From the NCBI GenBank assembly GCA_902766255.1, contig CACXCS010000030.1:1-34967 (forward strand): a stretch of 34,967 nt of DNA, in the 5' to 3' direction. The stretch's first letter is position 1; every line of letters starts with the position of its first letter. The notes beneath the pieces were generated by a model, which made no database searches, was not told where the DNA came from, and was given only the letters and a program-made list of their open reading frames with translations. The position numbers and the translations under genes were made by a program. Below, in pieces: positions 9,054 to 17,452 of the stretch. The DNA is from an uncultured Bacteroidia bacterium (GTDB taxonomy: Bacteria > Bacteroidota > Bacteroidia > Bacteroidales > UBA932).

Positions 9054-9961
9054 AGGCAAAGGCACTTTGCGGTGGCGGCGGCCAGGCGGGCATTGTTGAG
9101 CACCAGCTGGATATTGGAGGCGAGACTGTCGCCGCCGGTGATGTCCTTGATACGGGCCAGCAGGAAGGGCGTGGTTTCCTTGCCCCTGATTCCCTTTTGC
9201 TCCGCTTCCGCTACGGCCTCATCGATTGCAGCATTGATGCGGCCGGGGTCCATGGAATATTCTTCCGGGATGGGGTTGGTGACCAGCATGCCGCCGCCAA
9301 GGCCCATTTCGAGCTTTGCCTTGAACGCGGCCGCAAGTTCCTCGGGGGTATCGATGCGGTAGTCTACCTTGAATCCGCTGCGGCGGGTGTAGAATGCCGG
9401 CAGTTCTTCGGTTCCATAGCCTATGACCGGCACGCCCTTGGTTTCCAGATACTCAAGCGTGAGTCCCAGGTCAAGAATGGATTTGGCCCCTGCGCATATA
9501 ACCATGACCGGGGTACGGGCAAGCTCTTCAAGGTCGGCAGATATGTCCATGGTGGTTTCAGCACCCCGGTGCACACCGCCTATGCCTCCGGTGGCGAATA
9601 CCTTGATACCGGCCATGGCGGCAATGATCATGGTGGTGGTAACCGTCGTCGCTCCGTCAGCTCCGCGGGCTACCAGGACGGGAAGATCCCTGCGGGAGGC
9701 TTTTGCCACCGCCCTGCCGGAGCGGCCGAGATGCTCAATTTCGGCGCGGCTCAGGCCCGCTTTTAGGCGTCCGCCGACAATGGCCACAGTGGCAGGCACT
9801 GCACCGCCGTCGCGTATGGTCTGTTCCACCCGTAGTGCAGTTTCGACATTCTGGGGGTAAGGCATTCCATGCGAGATTATGGTGGATTCGAGGGCCACCA
9901 CAGGACGCCCGGAGGCCAGCGCCTCCTGCACTTCGGGGGCTATATCGAGATACTTATTCAT
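9050..9961 (-). CDS. psuG: Pseudouridine-5'-phosphate glycosidase (PsuG)
   Basis: A full-length 303-residue PsuG. It reversibly splits pseudouridine 5'-phosphate into uracil and ribose 5-phosphate, breaking a C-C glycosidic bond in the cytosol. Family motifs are [17 protein letters not shown] with the conserved Glu, [10 protein letters not shown] with the conserved Lys, [19 protein letters not shown] with the metal-binding Asp, and the C-terminal [17 protein letters not shown] with the conserved Asn. It starts 8 nt inside the end of psuK (ATGAATAA), so kinase and glycosidase are coupled. Together they form the two-step pseudouridine catabolic pathway known from E. coli psuK-psuG. Confidence 0.96.
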   Translation of the reverse strand: MNKYLDIAPEVQEALASGRPVVALESTIISHGMPYPQNVETALRVEQTIRDGGAVPATVAIVGGRLKAGLSRAEIEHLGRSGRAVAKASRRDLPVLVARGADGATTVTTTMIIAAMAGIKVFATGGIGGVHRGAETTMDISADLEELARTPVMVICAGAKSILDLGLTLEYLETKGVPVIGYGTEELPAFYTRRSGFKVDYRIDTPEELAAAFKAKLEMGLGGGMLVTNPIPEEYSMDPGRINAAIDEAVAEAEQKGIRGKETTPFLLARIKDITGGDSLASNIQLVLNNARLAAATAKCLCL

Positions 9962-10847
9962 ATTTAAGGTTCTTGATGTCCTCGTTTACGGCTTCGGGGC
10001 TGAGCATGGAACAGCGGGCGCATTCCAGGCCAAAGCGGGCAGCATCCAGGGCCGTGGCATCCGGTCCGGCGTGCACGATTCCGGCAAACATTGCGTCGCC
10101 GGCGCCTGTGGTGTTTACTATTCCGGTAACCGGGAGCGAGGGGAGTTGTTCGGAGATATCATCCTCGCGGACCAGCACGCCGCCGGAGCCGAGGCTTATG
10201 TACAGGCGCTGCACGCGAGAGGCATAGGCGCCGTCGCGGGCGTCGGGGCCCCACAGGCCGAGCGATTCTGCCTCGAGGCGGTTGCACTTGAGGGCGAAGA
10301 TGCGTTCGGAGTGCAGCCCGCGGGTGAGCAGGGCCTGGCGCAGGCGCGAGGCCTTGGCCGATGATACTGCGTCGATGTACAGTGGTGGTTCGCAGCAGGC
10401 TACGAGGGCGCTGAGGGTGTCGGCCGGAAGGTTGGTGTCGGCTACTACGGCGTCGAACTGATTGATGCTGTCCATGCGTTCCTCCAGCCACTCGGGGGTC
10501 ATGAGGCCGGTAACGGCCATGTCGGCCACGCCGCCGAGCAATTCGCCGTCGGGGCCGCCTACGCTTACGAAGCAGGCGTTGCGGGCGCCGGATACGGTCT
10601 GGCTGAGCGAGAGGTCGATGCCTACGCTGCGGCAGTGTGCGCGGAGCATTTTGCCGAAGCCGTCATTTCCGAAAACGGTGACCAGGCTTGTTTGATTGCC
10701 AAGTAGTGATAGATTATGGGCGATGTTGCGCCCTACGCCGCCGGGGGCCGTCCTGACGGTCCCGGGATTGGAGTCGCCTGCGACGAACGGGCCTGCCGAC
10801 GCCGCGGTGATGTCCATGTTGGCTCCACCGATTACGCAGATTTTCAT
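9954..10847 (-). CDS. psuK: PfkB-family kinase, probable pseudouridine kinase (PsuK)
   Basis: A ribokinase/PfkB-fold sugar kinase of 297 residues. The N-terminal CVIGGANMDI and PGGVGRNIAHNLSLLG match pseudouridine kinase, and the C-terminal NTTGAGDAMFAGIVHA holds the anion hole and catalytic Asp. Its 8-nt overlap with psuG makes pseudouridine the likely substrate, phosphorylated to pseudouridine 5'-phosphate with ATP. The ATG at 10847 is chosen over a TTG three codons upstream, because it begins the conserved beta-strand MKICVIGG. A perfect TATATTTG -7 box ends only 6 nt before this ATG. It is the first gene of the psuK-psuG-sufB-pnuC run. Confidence 0.9.
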   Translation of the reverse strand: MKICVIGGANMDITAASAGPFVAGDSNPGTVRTAPGGVGRNIAHNLSLLGNQTSLVTVFGNDGFGKMLRAHCRSVGIDLSLSQTVSGARNACFVSVGGPDGELLGGVADMAVTGLMTPEWLEERMDSINQFDAVVADTNLPADTLSALVACCEPPLYIDAVSSAKASRLRQALLTRGLHSERIFALKCNRLEAESLGLWGPDARDGAYASRVQRLYISLGSGGVLVREDDISEQLPSLPVTGIVNTTGAGDAMFAGIVHAGPDATALDAARFGLECARCSMLSPEAVNEDIKNLKYE

Positions 10848-10853
10848 ACTTTG

Positions 10854-10861
10854 CAAATATA
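10854..10861 (-). promoter_or_regulatory. -7 promoter box for psuK-psuG-sufB-pnuC
   Basis: TATATTTG on the minus strand is a perfect TAnnTTTG match that ends 6 nt before the psuK ATG, so the message may have almost no leader. No convincing TTTG -33 box is seen at the usual 19-nt spacing, where the sequence already belongs to the first repeat unit. Confidence 0.5.
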
Positions 10862-10865
10862 AGAA

Positions 10866-11063
10866 AAATCGTTTTAGTGGGAGTCTGGTTCTGGCCTCCG
10901 GTTACAAAAATCCTGCGCTTGGATTTTCAAATCGTTTTAGTGGGAGTTTGGCTCCGTCCTCCTGATACAAAAATCCTTCGCTGCGCTTGGATTTTCAAAT
11001 CGTTTAGTGGGAGTTTGGCTCCGTCCTCCTGATACAAAAATCCTTCGCTGCGCTCGGATTTTC
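10866..11063. repeat. Three tandem ~67-bp repeat units
   Basis: Units run 10866-10928 (63 bp), 10929-10996 (68 bp) and 10997-11063 (67 bp). Each begins AAATCGTTT(T)AGTGGGAGT and ends in a small hairpin, AAAATCC...GCGCT(T/C)...GGATTTT. Units 2 and 3 differ by only two positions, a deleted T and a T/C change. Unit 1 is more diverged and lacks 5 bp near CTTCGCTGCG. Confidence 0.85.
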
Positions 11064-11095
11064 AAAGTCGGACGGAACCAAACTCCCACTAAAAC
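11002..11095. repeat. Inverted copy of the repeat start, forming a long stem-loop
   Basis: The start of unit 3 (11002-11026) is repeated in reverse complement at 11070-11095, giving a stem of about 25 bp with one mismatch around a loop of about 43 nt. The loop itself contains the AAAATCC/GGATTTT hairpin. The arrangement has no T-tract and lies upstream of psuK, so it is not a plain terminator. Confidence 0.75.
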
Positions 11096-11316
11096 TAATA
11101 ATCTTTTATCGTTGTATTTTTATCGATTATTGATAATCTTCTACTTTTGATACTTTTAGATTACTGTGTTTTATCGATTTCTGCTTTACTTCGATTAGGG
11201 TCTTTCATGACTACTGTTTATAGTCAATTGCCGTTTGTTCTTGATTGCAGTTTTCCTGTTTTGCTGTTAGATTGATGTTTTCTTTGTTTATCGTTTTTGT
11301 AGATTATCGAAAAACA
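11096..11316. other. AT-rich spacer without a recognisable gene
   Basis: This stretch is strikingly T-rich compared with its surroundings and contains several TTATCGATT-like pieces. No open frame with coding character, no clear promoter for a neighbouring gene and no strong hairpin were seen. It lies downstream of the feoAB unit and upstream of the repeats before psuK. Confidence 0.5.
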
Positions 11317-11463
11317 TTATCTATCATGATTGCAAATGCTTCGGAGGGAGCAGGAGCTGCAGGCCGATGAGCCGGCAGTGCGTCTGCGGTGTACCATGAA
11401 CGTAACTGCTGCCACCGCCGCCAGGACGATGAGCGCAAGCACTATGGCAGTTGCCGAATTCAT
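11317..11463 (-). CDS. FeoB-associated Cys-rich membrane protein
   Basis: A 48-residue protein. Residues 5-24 form one transmembrane helix (IVLALIVLAAVAAVTFMV), followed by a basic HRRR stop-transfer and a Cys-rich tail with CSSC and a later Cys (SICNHDR). This layout matches the small FeoB-associated Cys-rich membrane proteins found directly after feoB in many bacteria. Its ATG overlaps the feoB stop as ATGA, so it is translationally coupled. A longer in-frame upstream extension overlaps feoB and is not used. The family's role in ferrous iron uptake is not settled; the Cys residues could bind metal or sense redox state. Confidence 0.85.
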   Translation of the reverse strand: MNSATAIVLALIVLAAVAAVTFMVHRRRTAGSSACSSCSLRSICNHDR

Positions 11464-13823
11464 ATCAGCAGAAGTGCTATCCGGTATGCGGCAAAAGCTG
11501 TAACCCACGCCACCAGGCACTGGAACACGATTACGAAAACCGCCCATTTGCCACCGAGTTCACGTTTGACGGCCGCAATTGCCGCCACGCACGGGGTATA
11601 CAGCAGGCTGAAGACCAGCATGGGAACAGCAGTGGCGACGGTAAGCGACCCCAGGACGCCAAGTACCTCCATTGTAGACACCACACTCTCTTTGGCCAGG
11701 AAGCCAGAGATGAACGCCGTCACTATACGCCAGTCACCAAGCCCGAGCGGCGCGAACAAAGGTGCCAGCAGGCCTGCAATCCAAGCAAGCATGCTCCCTT
11801 CGCCGCCCTGAACCATATTGAACCGGAAGTCGAAGGTCTGCAGGAACCATATCACCAGCGTAGCCACAAATATCACGGTAAAAGCCCTTTGCAGGAAGTC
11901 CTTGGTCTTGTCCCAAAGCAGGTGCCCCACATTGCCCAGCTGCGGAAGACGGTAGTTGGGCAGTTCCAGGACAAACGGCGCCGCCTCCGACCTTCCGCCC
12001 ATGTACTTGCCCGCCAGCGCTACGCAAATGCCCACCATTATGGAGAGCAGATAAAGACACACCAGCACCAGCCCCCCGTGCCCCGGGAAGAAAGCGCTGC
12101 TCAAAAATGCGTAGATCGGCAGCTTGGCCGAGCAGCTCATAAACGGTGTGAGCAGGATGGTTTTGCGGCGGTCACGGGCCGAGGGCAGCGTGCGCGAGGC
12201 CATGACGCCAGGTACCGAGCAGCCCAAGCCGATCAGCAGAGGCACGATACTGCGGCCAGAAAGGCCGAGTTTACGCAGGAAACTGTCGGTCACATAAGCA
12301 ACCCTTGCCATATAGCCGCTGTCCTCCAGCATCGACAGGAAGAAGAAAAGAATAATGATGATTGGCACGAAACTCACAACGGAACCAACGCCTCCGAACA
12401 CGGCGTCGACCACCAGCGACTGAACGGCAGGGCTTACATTCCACCGTTCCAGAAGGGCTCCGACGCCGGTTCCAAGCGCCGATATTCCTTTGTCCAGCAG
12501 ATTCTGCAACGGCGCGCCGAGCACGTCGATGGTAAGCCAGATCACCAGGGCCATAACAGCTATGAAGATGGGTATCGCCGTCCACCTGCCGGTAAGCACC
12601 TTGTCGATGCGGCGGCTGCGGAGATACTCCCTGCTCTCGCGCGGCTTGACCACTGTCTGGTTGCAGAGTTTGCGGATGAATGTGTATCGCATCTCGGCGA
12701 TGGCGGCGGCGCGGTCCATTCCGCGTTCCTTCTCCATCACCAGGATAATCTGTTCTATGGTTTCACGCTCCTCGGAGGAGAGTTTCAGGGCCTTTTCCAC
12801 CCAGTCGTCGCCCTCGATGAGTTTGGTGGCGGCAAAACGGGCCGGGATGCCGGCCTGAGCTGCGTGCTCCTCTACCAGGTGGATGACGCTGTGGATGCAG
12901 CGGTGAACGGCGCCTCCGTTGTCGTCCTTGCCGCAGAAATCGGTGCGGCCGGGGGTTTCCTGATAGCGGGCAACATGCACGGCGTGCTCCACAAGCTCGT
13001 CGATACCCTCGTTCTTTGCAGCGGAAATGCCCACGACCGGAATGCCCAGGATGCGCTCCATCTCGTTCATACGGATGGAGCCGCCGTTGCCGCGCACCTC
13101 ATCCATCATGTTGAGCGCCAGCACCATAGGCACATCGAGTTCCATCAGCTGAAGGGTCAGGTAGAGGTTACGTTCGATATTGGATGCATCCACTATATTG
13201 ATGAGGCCCTTGGTGCCCGGGTCGAGGATGAATTCACGGGACACTATCTCCTCGGAGCTGTAGGGGGATAGGGAATAAATGCCCGGAAGATCGGTGATAG
13301 AAGTAGCGGCGTATCCGCGAATGGGCCCGTCTTTGCGGTCTACGGTCACTCCGGGGAAATTGCCGACGTGCTGGCTGGAGCCTGTGAGCACATTGAACAG
13401 AGTGGTCTTGCCGCAGTTCTGCTGGCCGGCAAGGGCGAATTTCAGCAGGGTCGATTTGGGCAGAGGGTTCTCGTGGTCCTTGGAGTGATATTTTCCACCT
13501 TCGCCAAGGCCCGGGTGGGCATTGCTGTCGTGAAGCCAGGCGTTGCGGCCACTCTCCTCGCTTCCGGCTCCGGAAGAGGCCGCGGAAGATTCATCAGAAA
13601 GCAGTTCTATCTGTATGCTGGCCGCCTCGGACTTCCTGAGTGTCAAGGCGTAACCGTTGATCTGGAGCTGTATGGGGTCGCCCAGTGGTGCCCGGCCTAC
13701 CATTTTAAGGGTAGCGCCGGGAATAAGGCCCATATCCAGGAAATGCATGCGCGTGGCACCTTCCCCTCCGACATGGAGGATCCTGGCACTGCGGCCCTGC
13801 TCAAGATTGTCTATTGTCAGCAT
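11460..13823 (-). CDS. feoB: Ferrous iron transporter FeoA-FeoB fusion
   Basis: A 787-residue inner-membrane Fe(II) transporter. Residues 1-75 are a FeoA SH3-like domain (HFLDMGLIPGATLKMVGRAPLGDP). A Ser/His-rich linker follows to about residue 125. The FeoB G domain has G1 GQQNCGKTT (133-141), FPGVTVDRK, DLPGIYSL (G3) and NMMD (G4). The membrane half contains the gate motifs SGYMARVAYVTD, GLGCSVPGVMASR and TPFMSCSAKLPIY. FeoAB fusions are common in Bacteroidetes. The protein is slightly short but shows no break. A promoter of near-consensus form precedes it, and the small Cys-rich gene follows with overlap. Confidence 0.96.
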   Translation of the reverse strand: MLTIDNLEQGRSARILHVGGEGATRMHFLDMGLIPGATLKMVGRAPLGDPIQLQINGYALTLRKSEAASIQIELLSDESSAASSGAGSEESGRNAWLHDSNAHPGLGEGGKYHSKDHENPLPKSTLLKFALAGQQNCGKTTLFNVLTGSSQHVGNFPGVTVDRKDGPIRGYAATSITDLPGIYSLSPYSSEEIVSREFILDPGTKGLINIVDASNIERNLYLTLQLMELDVPMVLALNMMDEVRGNGGSIRMNEMERILGIPVVGISAAKNEGIDELVEHAVHVARYQETPGRTDFCGKDDNGGAVHRCIHSVIHLVEEHAAQAGIPARFAATKLIEGDDWVEKALKLSSEERETIEQIILVMEKERGMDRAAAIAEMRYTFIRKLCNQTVVKPRESREYLRSRRIDKVLTGRWTAIPIFIAVMALVIWLTIDVLGAPLQNLLDKGISALGTGVGALLERWNVSPAVQSLVVDAVFGGVGSVVSFVPIIIILFFFLSMLEDSGYMARVAYVTDSFLRKLGLSGRSIVPLLIGLGCSVPGVMASRTLPSARDRRKTILLTPFMSCSAKLPIYAFLSSAFFPGHGGLVLVCLYLLSIMVGICVALAGKYMGGRSEAAPFVLELPNYRLPQLGNVGHLLWDKTKDFLQRAFTVIFVATLVIWFLQTFDFRFNMVQGGEGSMLAWIAGLLAPLFAPLGLGDWRIVTAFISGFLAKESVVSTMEVLGVLGSLTVATAVPMLVFSLLYTPCVAAIAAVKRELGGKWAVFVIVFQCLVAWVTAFAAYRIALLLI

Positions 13824-13830
13824 TGCGCCG

Positions 13831-13862
13831 CAAAGGTACAGCTTTGTCCTTTACCGGGCAAT
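13831..13862 (-). promoter_or_regulatory. Promoter of feoAB
   Basis: On the minus strand a TACCTTTG -7 box (13831-13838) is preceded by ATTG (13859-13862, 20-nt spacer), a reasonable -33 box. The -7 box ends 7 nt before the feoAB ATG. It fits exactly between the stop of the upstream gene (13865) and feoAB. No Fur-like palindrome was recognised here. Confidence 0.5.
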
Positions 13863-13864
13863 AC

Positions 13865-14707
13865 CTAATTGTTGGGATTGTTGGCAGCAAGGCGCTTATG
13901 ATACAGCTCGTCAATGGCCACGAAGTCCTCGGGCGCAGGGGTGTCGAGCAAGCGAAGCTGTGTGCCGGGATGGCAGACGGCGGCACGGATAAGGTCTGTG
14001 ACCTGGCGCGACACTACCGGCTCCAGCCACTCGAACTCCTTGATTTTGCGCTCGTCTATCTCCTTTTCCACCTCCGCCCTAATCTGTTCGGTCATCTTAC
14101 GGGTAAATGCATCGGCTGTTTTGTCGTCGGCGGGGGGAAGTTCCATGCCCAGGAAAGAGCGGCTGTGCACCGTCCTGGCAAGGTCCCAGGTAAGCTGTTT
14201 ACGGGAGAACGAAATGATGCCGGGGTGAAAACCGGCCACGTAAAGAACGTCGGCAGGCTCGTCGTAGCGGAAGCGCACATCCTCGAGCCGTACGCCGTAT
14301 TCGGCACAGATATCAGCCCGCAGGGCACCGTTGAAACTAAGGCCGCGGCGCTCGTCCTCGCGCACGTAAGTACGTGTAAATGAAGTATCTACATTGAGTA
14401 CGGCAAGGTGCAGAACAGGCGTGAGACCGGTAACGTTTAAAGGACTGTGCTTGAGCTCGTCCAGCCGGCGCTGAAGCCCGGCAACCTGCTGCTCCAGCTC
14501 CTCGTTGCGCTTACGGCTCCGGGAAAGATCCTCCCTGCTGTTCTGTATGAATGCCTTCCAGACCAGAAAAGCGAGCAACACCGCGCCAAGCAGGATAAGC
14601 CCGTACTTCAAGGTGGAGGAGGTGAAAAGCATGATGATTCCGGCGGCGGCTATCAGCAAAGCGACCAGCAGCAACATGACTGTTCGATACGTGATTCTCT
14701 TGGACAT
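13865..14707 (-). CDS. Membrane-anchored coiled-coil protein of unknown function (possibly DUF4230-like)
   Basis: A 280-residue protein. Two adjacent hydrophobic segments (about residues 8-30 and 33-53, forming a hairpin) are followed by a charged, Leu-heptad stretch (about 58-88, ELEQQVAGLQRRLDEL) predicted as a coiled coil. The soluble region after that is moderately reminiscent of DUF4230, with VLNVDTSFTRTY, then DVRFRYDEPADVLYVAGFHPGIISF. I do not recognise a catalytic motif. The assignment to DUF4230 is tentative. It lies just upstream of feoAB on the same strand but has its own TAGCTTTG box and is divergent from the next lipoprotein gene. No functional inference is made. Confidence 0.7.
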   Translation of the reverse strand: MSKRITYRTVMLLLVALLIAAAGIIMLFTSSTLKYGLILLGAVLLAFLVWKAFIQNSREDLSRSRKRNEELEQQVAGLQRRLDELKHSPLNVTGLTPVLHLAVLNVDTSFTRTYVREDERRGLSFNGALRADICAEYGVRLEDVRFRYDEPADVLYVAGFHPGIISFSRKQLTWDLARTVHSRSFLGMELPPADDKTADAFTRKMTEQIRAEVEKEIDERKIKEFEWLEPVVSRQVTDLIRAAVCHPGTQLRLLDTPAPEDFVAIDELYHKRLAANNPNN

Positions 14708-14713
14708 TTACTG

Positions 14714-14721
14714 CAAAGCTA
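14714..14721 (-). promoter_or_regulatory. -7 box for the coiled-coil membrane protein
   Basis: TAGCTTTG on the minus strand fits TAnnTTTG and ends 6 nt before the ATG at 14707. It is back to back with the plus-strand promoter at 14730-14760. Confidence 0.45.
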
Positions 14722-14729
14722 CTGATTTT

Positions 14730-14760
14730 TTTGGTTTTTAGGACAATTATTGTATATTTG
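14730..14760 (+). promoter_or_regulatory. Consensus Bacteroidetes promoter (TTTG-N19-TATATTTG)
   Basis: TTTG at 14730-14733, a 19-nt spacer, and TATATTTG at 14753-14760 match the Bacteroidetes primary-sigma consensus exactly. It would give a leader of about 30 nt for the lipoprotein starting at 14799. This is the clearest promoter in the window. Confidence 0.75.
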
Positions 14761-14798
14761 TGGCTTAACGACAGAAACTTTCATTAAACTTTAATAAT

Positions 14799-15845
14799 AT
14801 GAAAACCAGGAATTATGCACTTATGATTGCGGCGTCGGTTATGGCAGCCGTATCATGCAACATCATCAATAACTTTGATGTGGATGTTCCTAAGTTAATC
14901 GACGACACCGAAAAGATCTCCACCGCAAAGTTGTTTGACGTTGGCTCTGACCACGACCTGAGCAACGGCTCAAAAGGCGATCTGGTTCTCACTGTCAAAG
15001 CAGAAAAGCCCGTCTCCAAGAAAATCGATCTTACCTCGTCCGATCAAAAGATAGGTGAAATTAACATCCCCGTCTCCGATGCCCCCACCACAGTTGAGAG
15101 CGCTGCAACTTCGGACGGCCAGATCATCCTGATCATCGACAACCCTTCGCCCGAAAAGGTCAACATTTCCGGTACAATCGAGGCCTCACCTGTAACCAAA
15201 GCGGCGAGCAAGATCAATTTCAACGTGGTTGTTCCTCCCAGCGTGAGCAAGTACAAGGTCCTCCTCAAAGATTCCAGCTCAAGCCCCGTTGAAAACACCG
15301 ACGGCGAAGGCACCACCGGTCTGGGCTTCAAGAACGCCCTGGGCGGCACCAAATTCAGCAGCCCTGTCAAACTTGAGGTGTTCGCCAAGTCAGCAGGCAC
15401 CAAAGCCGATGCGGCCACCAAAGCCTCGGCAGAACTGACCGTCGACGCCATGTTCAAGGCTCCCTTCACCATCAAGAAAGGCACCATCATCAAGGTTACC
15501 AAGTCATTCGTCGAATTGGGCCTCGACCTTTCCAAGTACAGCGTAAAGGCCTCCAAGTACGATGTAAAGCTCTCCGTAACCAGCACGATGCCCTTCACGA
15601 TTACCGGAGATGCCAATTCCAAGCAGGGAGTTTCCGCTTCTATCAGCACTCCCATCGCAGCCGGTTCTCTTTCTTCGCCCAAAACGACCAGCGCCACCGT
15701 TGCCGTTATCGACGACAGCCCCAACCATATCGTAAATGAGGCCCGCATCGGTCTGGTACTCACCGCAGCCGAGGACGGAGCCAAGATCAGCAGCGACACC
15801 GGTCTTGATATCTACTACGACAGCGTGCTGTTCCACAAACTCTAA
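14799..15845 (+). CDS. Predicted lipoprotein of unknown function
   Basis: A 348-residue secreted protein with a lipoprotein signal peptide (KTRNYALMIAASVMAAVSC; the lipidated Cys is about residue 20). The mature part is rich in Lys, Ser, Thr and Ala with alternating beta-strand patterns (LVLTVKAEKPVSKKIDLT, VKLSVTSTMPFTITGD). It has no recognisable catalytic motif, no fimbrillin signature I can defend, and no membrane helix. It is monocistronic, with a textbook promoter upstream and a strong terminator just after the stop, so it is probably well expressed. A periplasmic or surface beta-sandwich role is a guess only. Confidence 0.75.
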   Translation: MKTRNYALMIAASVMAAVSCNIINNFDVDVPKLIDDTEKISTAKLFDVGSDHDLSNGSKGDLVLTVKAEKPVSKKIDLTSSDQKIGEINIPVSDAPTTVESAATSDGQIILIIDNPSPEKVNISGTIEASPVTKAASKINFNVVVPPSVSKYKVLLKDSSSSPVENTDGEGTTGLGFKNALGGTKFSSPVKLEVFAKSAGTKADAATKASAELTVDAMFKAPFTIKKGTIIKVTKSFVELGLDLSKYSVKASKYDVKLSVTSTMPFTITGDANSKQGVSASISTPIAAGSLSSPKTTSATVAVIDDSPNHIVNEARIGLVLTAAEDGAKISSDTGLDIYYDSVLFHKL

Positions 15846-15855
15846 CAGCTCCGAC

Positions 15856-15899
15856 GTATAAAAAAAGGTCGACCAAAAAGGTCGGCCTTTTTTTTATAC
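15856..15899. terminator. Bidirectional rho-independent terminator
   Basis: A_n-GGTCGACC, a 5-nt loop, then GGTCGGCC-T_n gives a stem of about 14 bp with one G-U pair and an 8-T tract. The A-tract opposite lets it also serve the convergent deoD transcript. Confidence 0.9.
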
Positions 15900-15911
15900 C
15901 CTTTGACAGCG

Positions 15912-16619
15912 TTACAGCAGTGCCAGGGCCACTTCCATCATGTCTGTGAAGGCGGTGCGGCGCTCTTCGGAGGTGGTCTCCTCGCCGGTGATGACATGGT
16001 CGGACACCGTGCAGATGACAAGGGCCCGCTTGCCGCAGCGTGCTGCATTCATATACAGGGCGGACGCCTCCATCTCCACGCCCAGGACACCCATCTTGAT
16101 CCATCCGTCTATCACGGGAGTATCGGAATAGAAGATGTCGGTGGAGAGCACGTTGCCCACTTTATAGCGTATGCCGCGCTTCTCGCACTCATCGGCAGCC
16201 CGGCGGATAAGGTCGAAATCCCCTATCGGGGCGAACGTTCCGGCCAGATTGTACTGCCGGCCATAGCAGGAGTCGGTGCAGGCCCCCTGGGCAAGGATGA
16301 GGTCTCCGATATGAAGGTCCTTGCTGTAAGCCCCGGCGGAGCCCACACGGATAATGGTGTCAACGCCGTAGAAATTGTATAGTTCGTACGTGTAGATGCC
16401 TATGGACGGTATACCCATTCCATGTCCCATAACGCTGACACGCTTTCCGTTATAAGTGCCGGTGAAGCCCAGCATTCCGCGCACGTTATTGAACTGAACG
16501 GGATTCTCAAGGAAGTTTTCCGCCATAAACTGGGCGCGCAGAGGATCGCCCGCCATGATTACTGTAGGGGCGATTTCGCCGTGCTGCGCACCGATGTGAG
16601 GTGTAGGTACTTTAGCCAT
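15912..16619 (-). CDS. deoD: Purine-nucleoside phosphorylase, DeoD type
   Basis: A 235-residue hexameric-type purine nucleoside phosphorylase of normal length. It cleaves purine (deoxy)ribonucleosides with phosphate to base and (deoxy)ribose 1-phosphate in the cytosol. Family motifs are MAGDPLRAQFMAENF, MGHGMGIPSIGIYTYEL, RVGSAGA, GVLGVEMEASALY for the ribose-binding Glu, and VSDHVITGEETT for the catalytic Asp. It lies 12 bp after the nuclease gene on the same strand without a separate promoter box, so the two are likely cotranscribed. That pairs extracytoplasmic nucleic-acid cleavage with nucleoside salvage. Confidence 0.97.
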   Translation of the reverse strand: MAKVPTPHIGAQHGEIAPTVIMAGDPLRAQFMAENFLENPVQFNNVRGMLGFTGTYNGKRVSVMGHGMGIPSIGIYTYELYNFYGVDTIIRVGSAGAYSKDLHIGDLILAQGACTDSCYGRQYNLAGTFAPIGDFDLIRRAADECEKRGIRYKVGNVLSTDIFYSDTPVIDGWIKMGVLGVEMEASALYMNAARCGKRALVICTVSDHVITGEETTSEERRTAFTDMMEVALALL

Positions 16620-16631
16620 AAAAGAATAATG

Positions 16632-17447
16632 TTATTTGATCCCCCAGTCGGAGAGGCGGACTGAAGATTCCACCTTTTCTTCTATCCGATCATCAAGGGA
16701 GGGAAAGAAATCGAAACCGGTGAGCCTTTCGAGCTCGTCTACGCTCATAGCGCAGTCTTTGAGGTAGTAGCGCTCCTCGTCGTTGTCCATCACGAAGGCA
16801 ATGGAACTGTAAGAGCCGTCCTTGCGCCTGACCAGAAGGGCTTTGTAGAAGGAGTCGGGCACAGTGACGTTACGTTCGCCTATGGTACCGTAGCGGTTCT
16901 CCCCCACTATCGGGCCCGTCACCACCCACACGCTGCCGTAAATCCTGGCCCAGTTGCGGACGCGCTTTTCGAGGTACTGCCAGTCGCCGGCGTTGAGCAC
17001 CTCGTTCTGGGGGCAGATATTGGTGAAATAGAAAGTTTCAGCCATGGTATTGCTGCTGAAGGCGGCGTCGGCCGCGGGCATGAGGTGCCCCTTGGTCCAG
17101 CCGGAGCCGCTGTAATCCTCGCGCATGGCCTGGGTACAGCCCTTTAGGTCGGGATCCATGCGGAACTCGATGCCGTCCCGTTCACGGCGACCCTGAGCCT
17201 CCTCGGCGGTGAGCTCATAAGCCACCCAGTCGGGAATGAGAGTGCTTGTGTTATATGAACTTACATAAGCGCCGTGCTGCACGGTGCGGCCGCCTGAGGC
17301 ACCGGGGATTTCCAGCCCCGGCAGGGCCTCGGCCTGAACTTCGGGCTGGCCGGACTCCGGTTCAGCGTCACTGTGATTGACAACACCGTAGACCACGGCA
17401 GCCACTGCCAGTATTCCCGCGCCGATGTAGGTTTTAAGCTTTTTCAT
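16632..17447 (-). CDS. DNA/RNA non-specific endonuclease (NucA/NUC1 family), secreted or membrane-anchored
   Basis: A 271-residue beta-beta-alpha-metal endonuclease. A short N-terminal hydrophobic segment (KTYIGAGILAVAAVVYGVV, residues 4-22) is a signal or anchor, so the enzyme acts outside the cytoplasm. The active-site motif reads WTKGHLMPAAD, where the usual DRGH is TKGH; the general-base His is kept. The metal-binding Asn is in FYFTNICPQNEVLN, and GDWQYLEKRVRNWA follows as in the family. The ATG at 17447 starts the basic signal sequence and is preceded by a TATTTTTG box; an upstream in-frame extension to 17516 overlaps that box and the PUL terminator and is rejected. deoD follows. Confidence 0.9.
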   Translation of the reverse strand: MKKLKTYIGAGILAVAAVVYGVVNHSDAEPESGQPEVQAEALPGLEIPGASGGRTVQHGAYVSSYNTSTLIPDWVAYELTAEEAQGRRERDGIEFRMDPDLKGCTQAMREDYSGSGWTKGHLMPAADAAFSSNTMAETFYFTNICPQNEVLNAGDWQYLEKRVRNWARIYGSVWVVTGPIVGENRYGTIGERNVTVPDSFYKALLVRRKDGSYSSIAFVMDNDEERYYLKDCAMSVDELERLTGFDFFPSLDDRIEEKVESSVRLSDWGIK

Positions 17448-17452
17448 TTGTA

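Noticed and set aside
10462-10965. Plus-strand frames opposite psuK
   Set aside because: They mirror the codon structure of psuK on the other strand and have no homology that I recognise.
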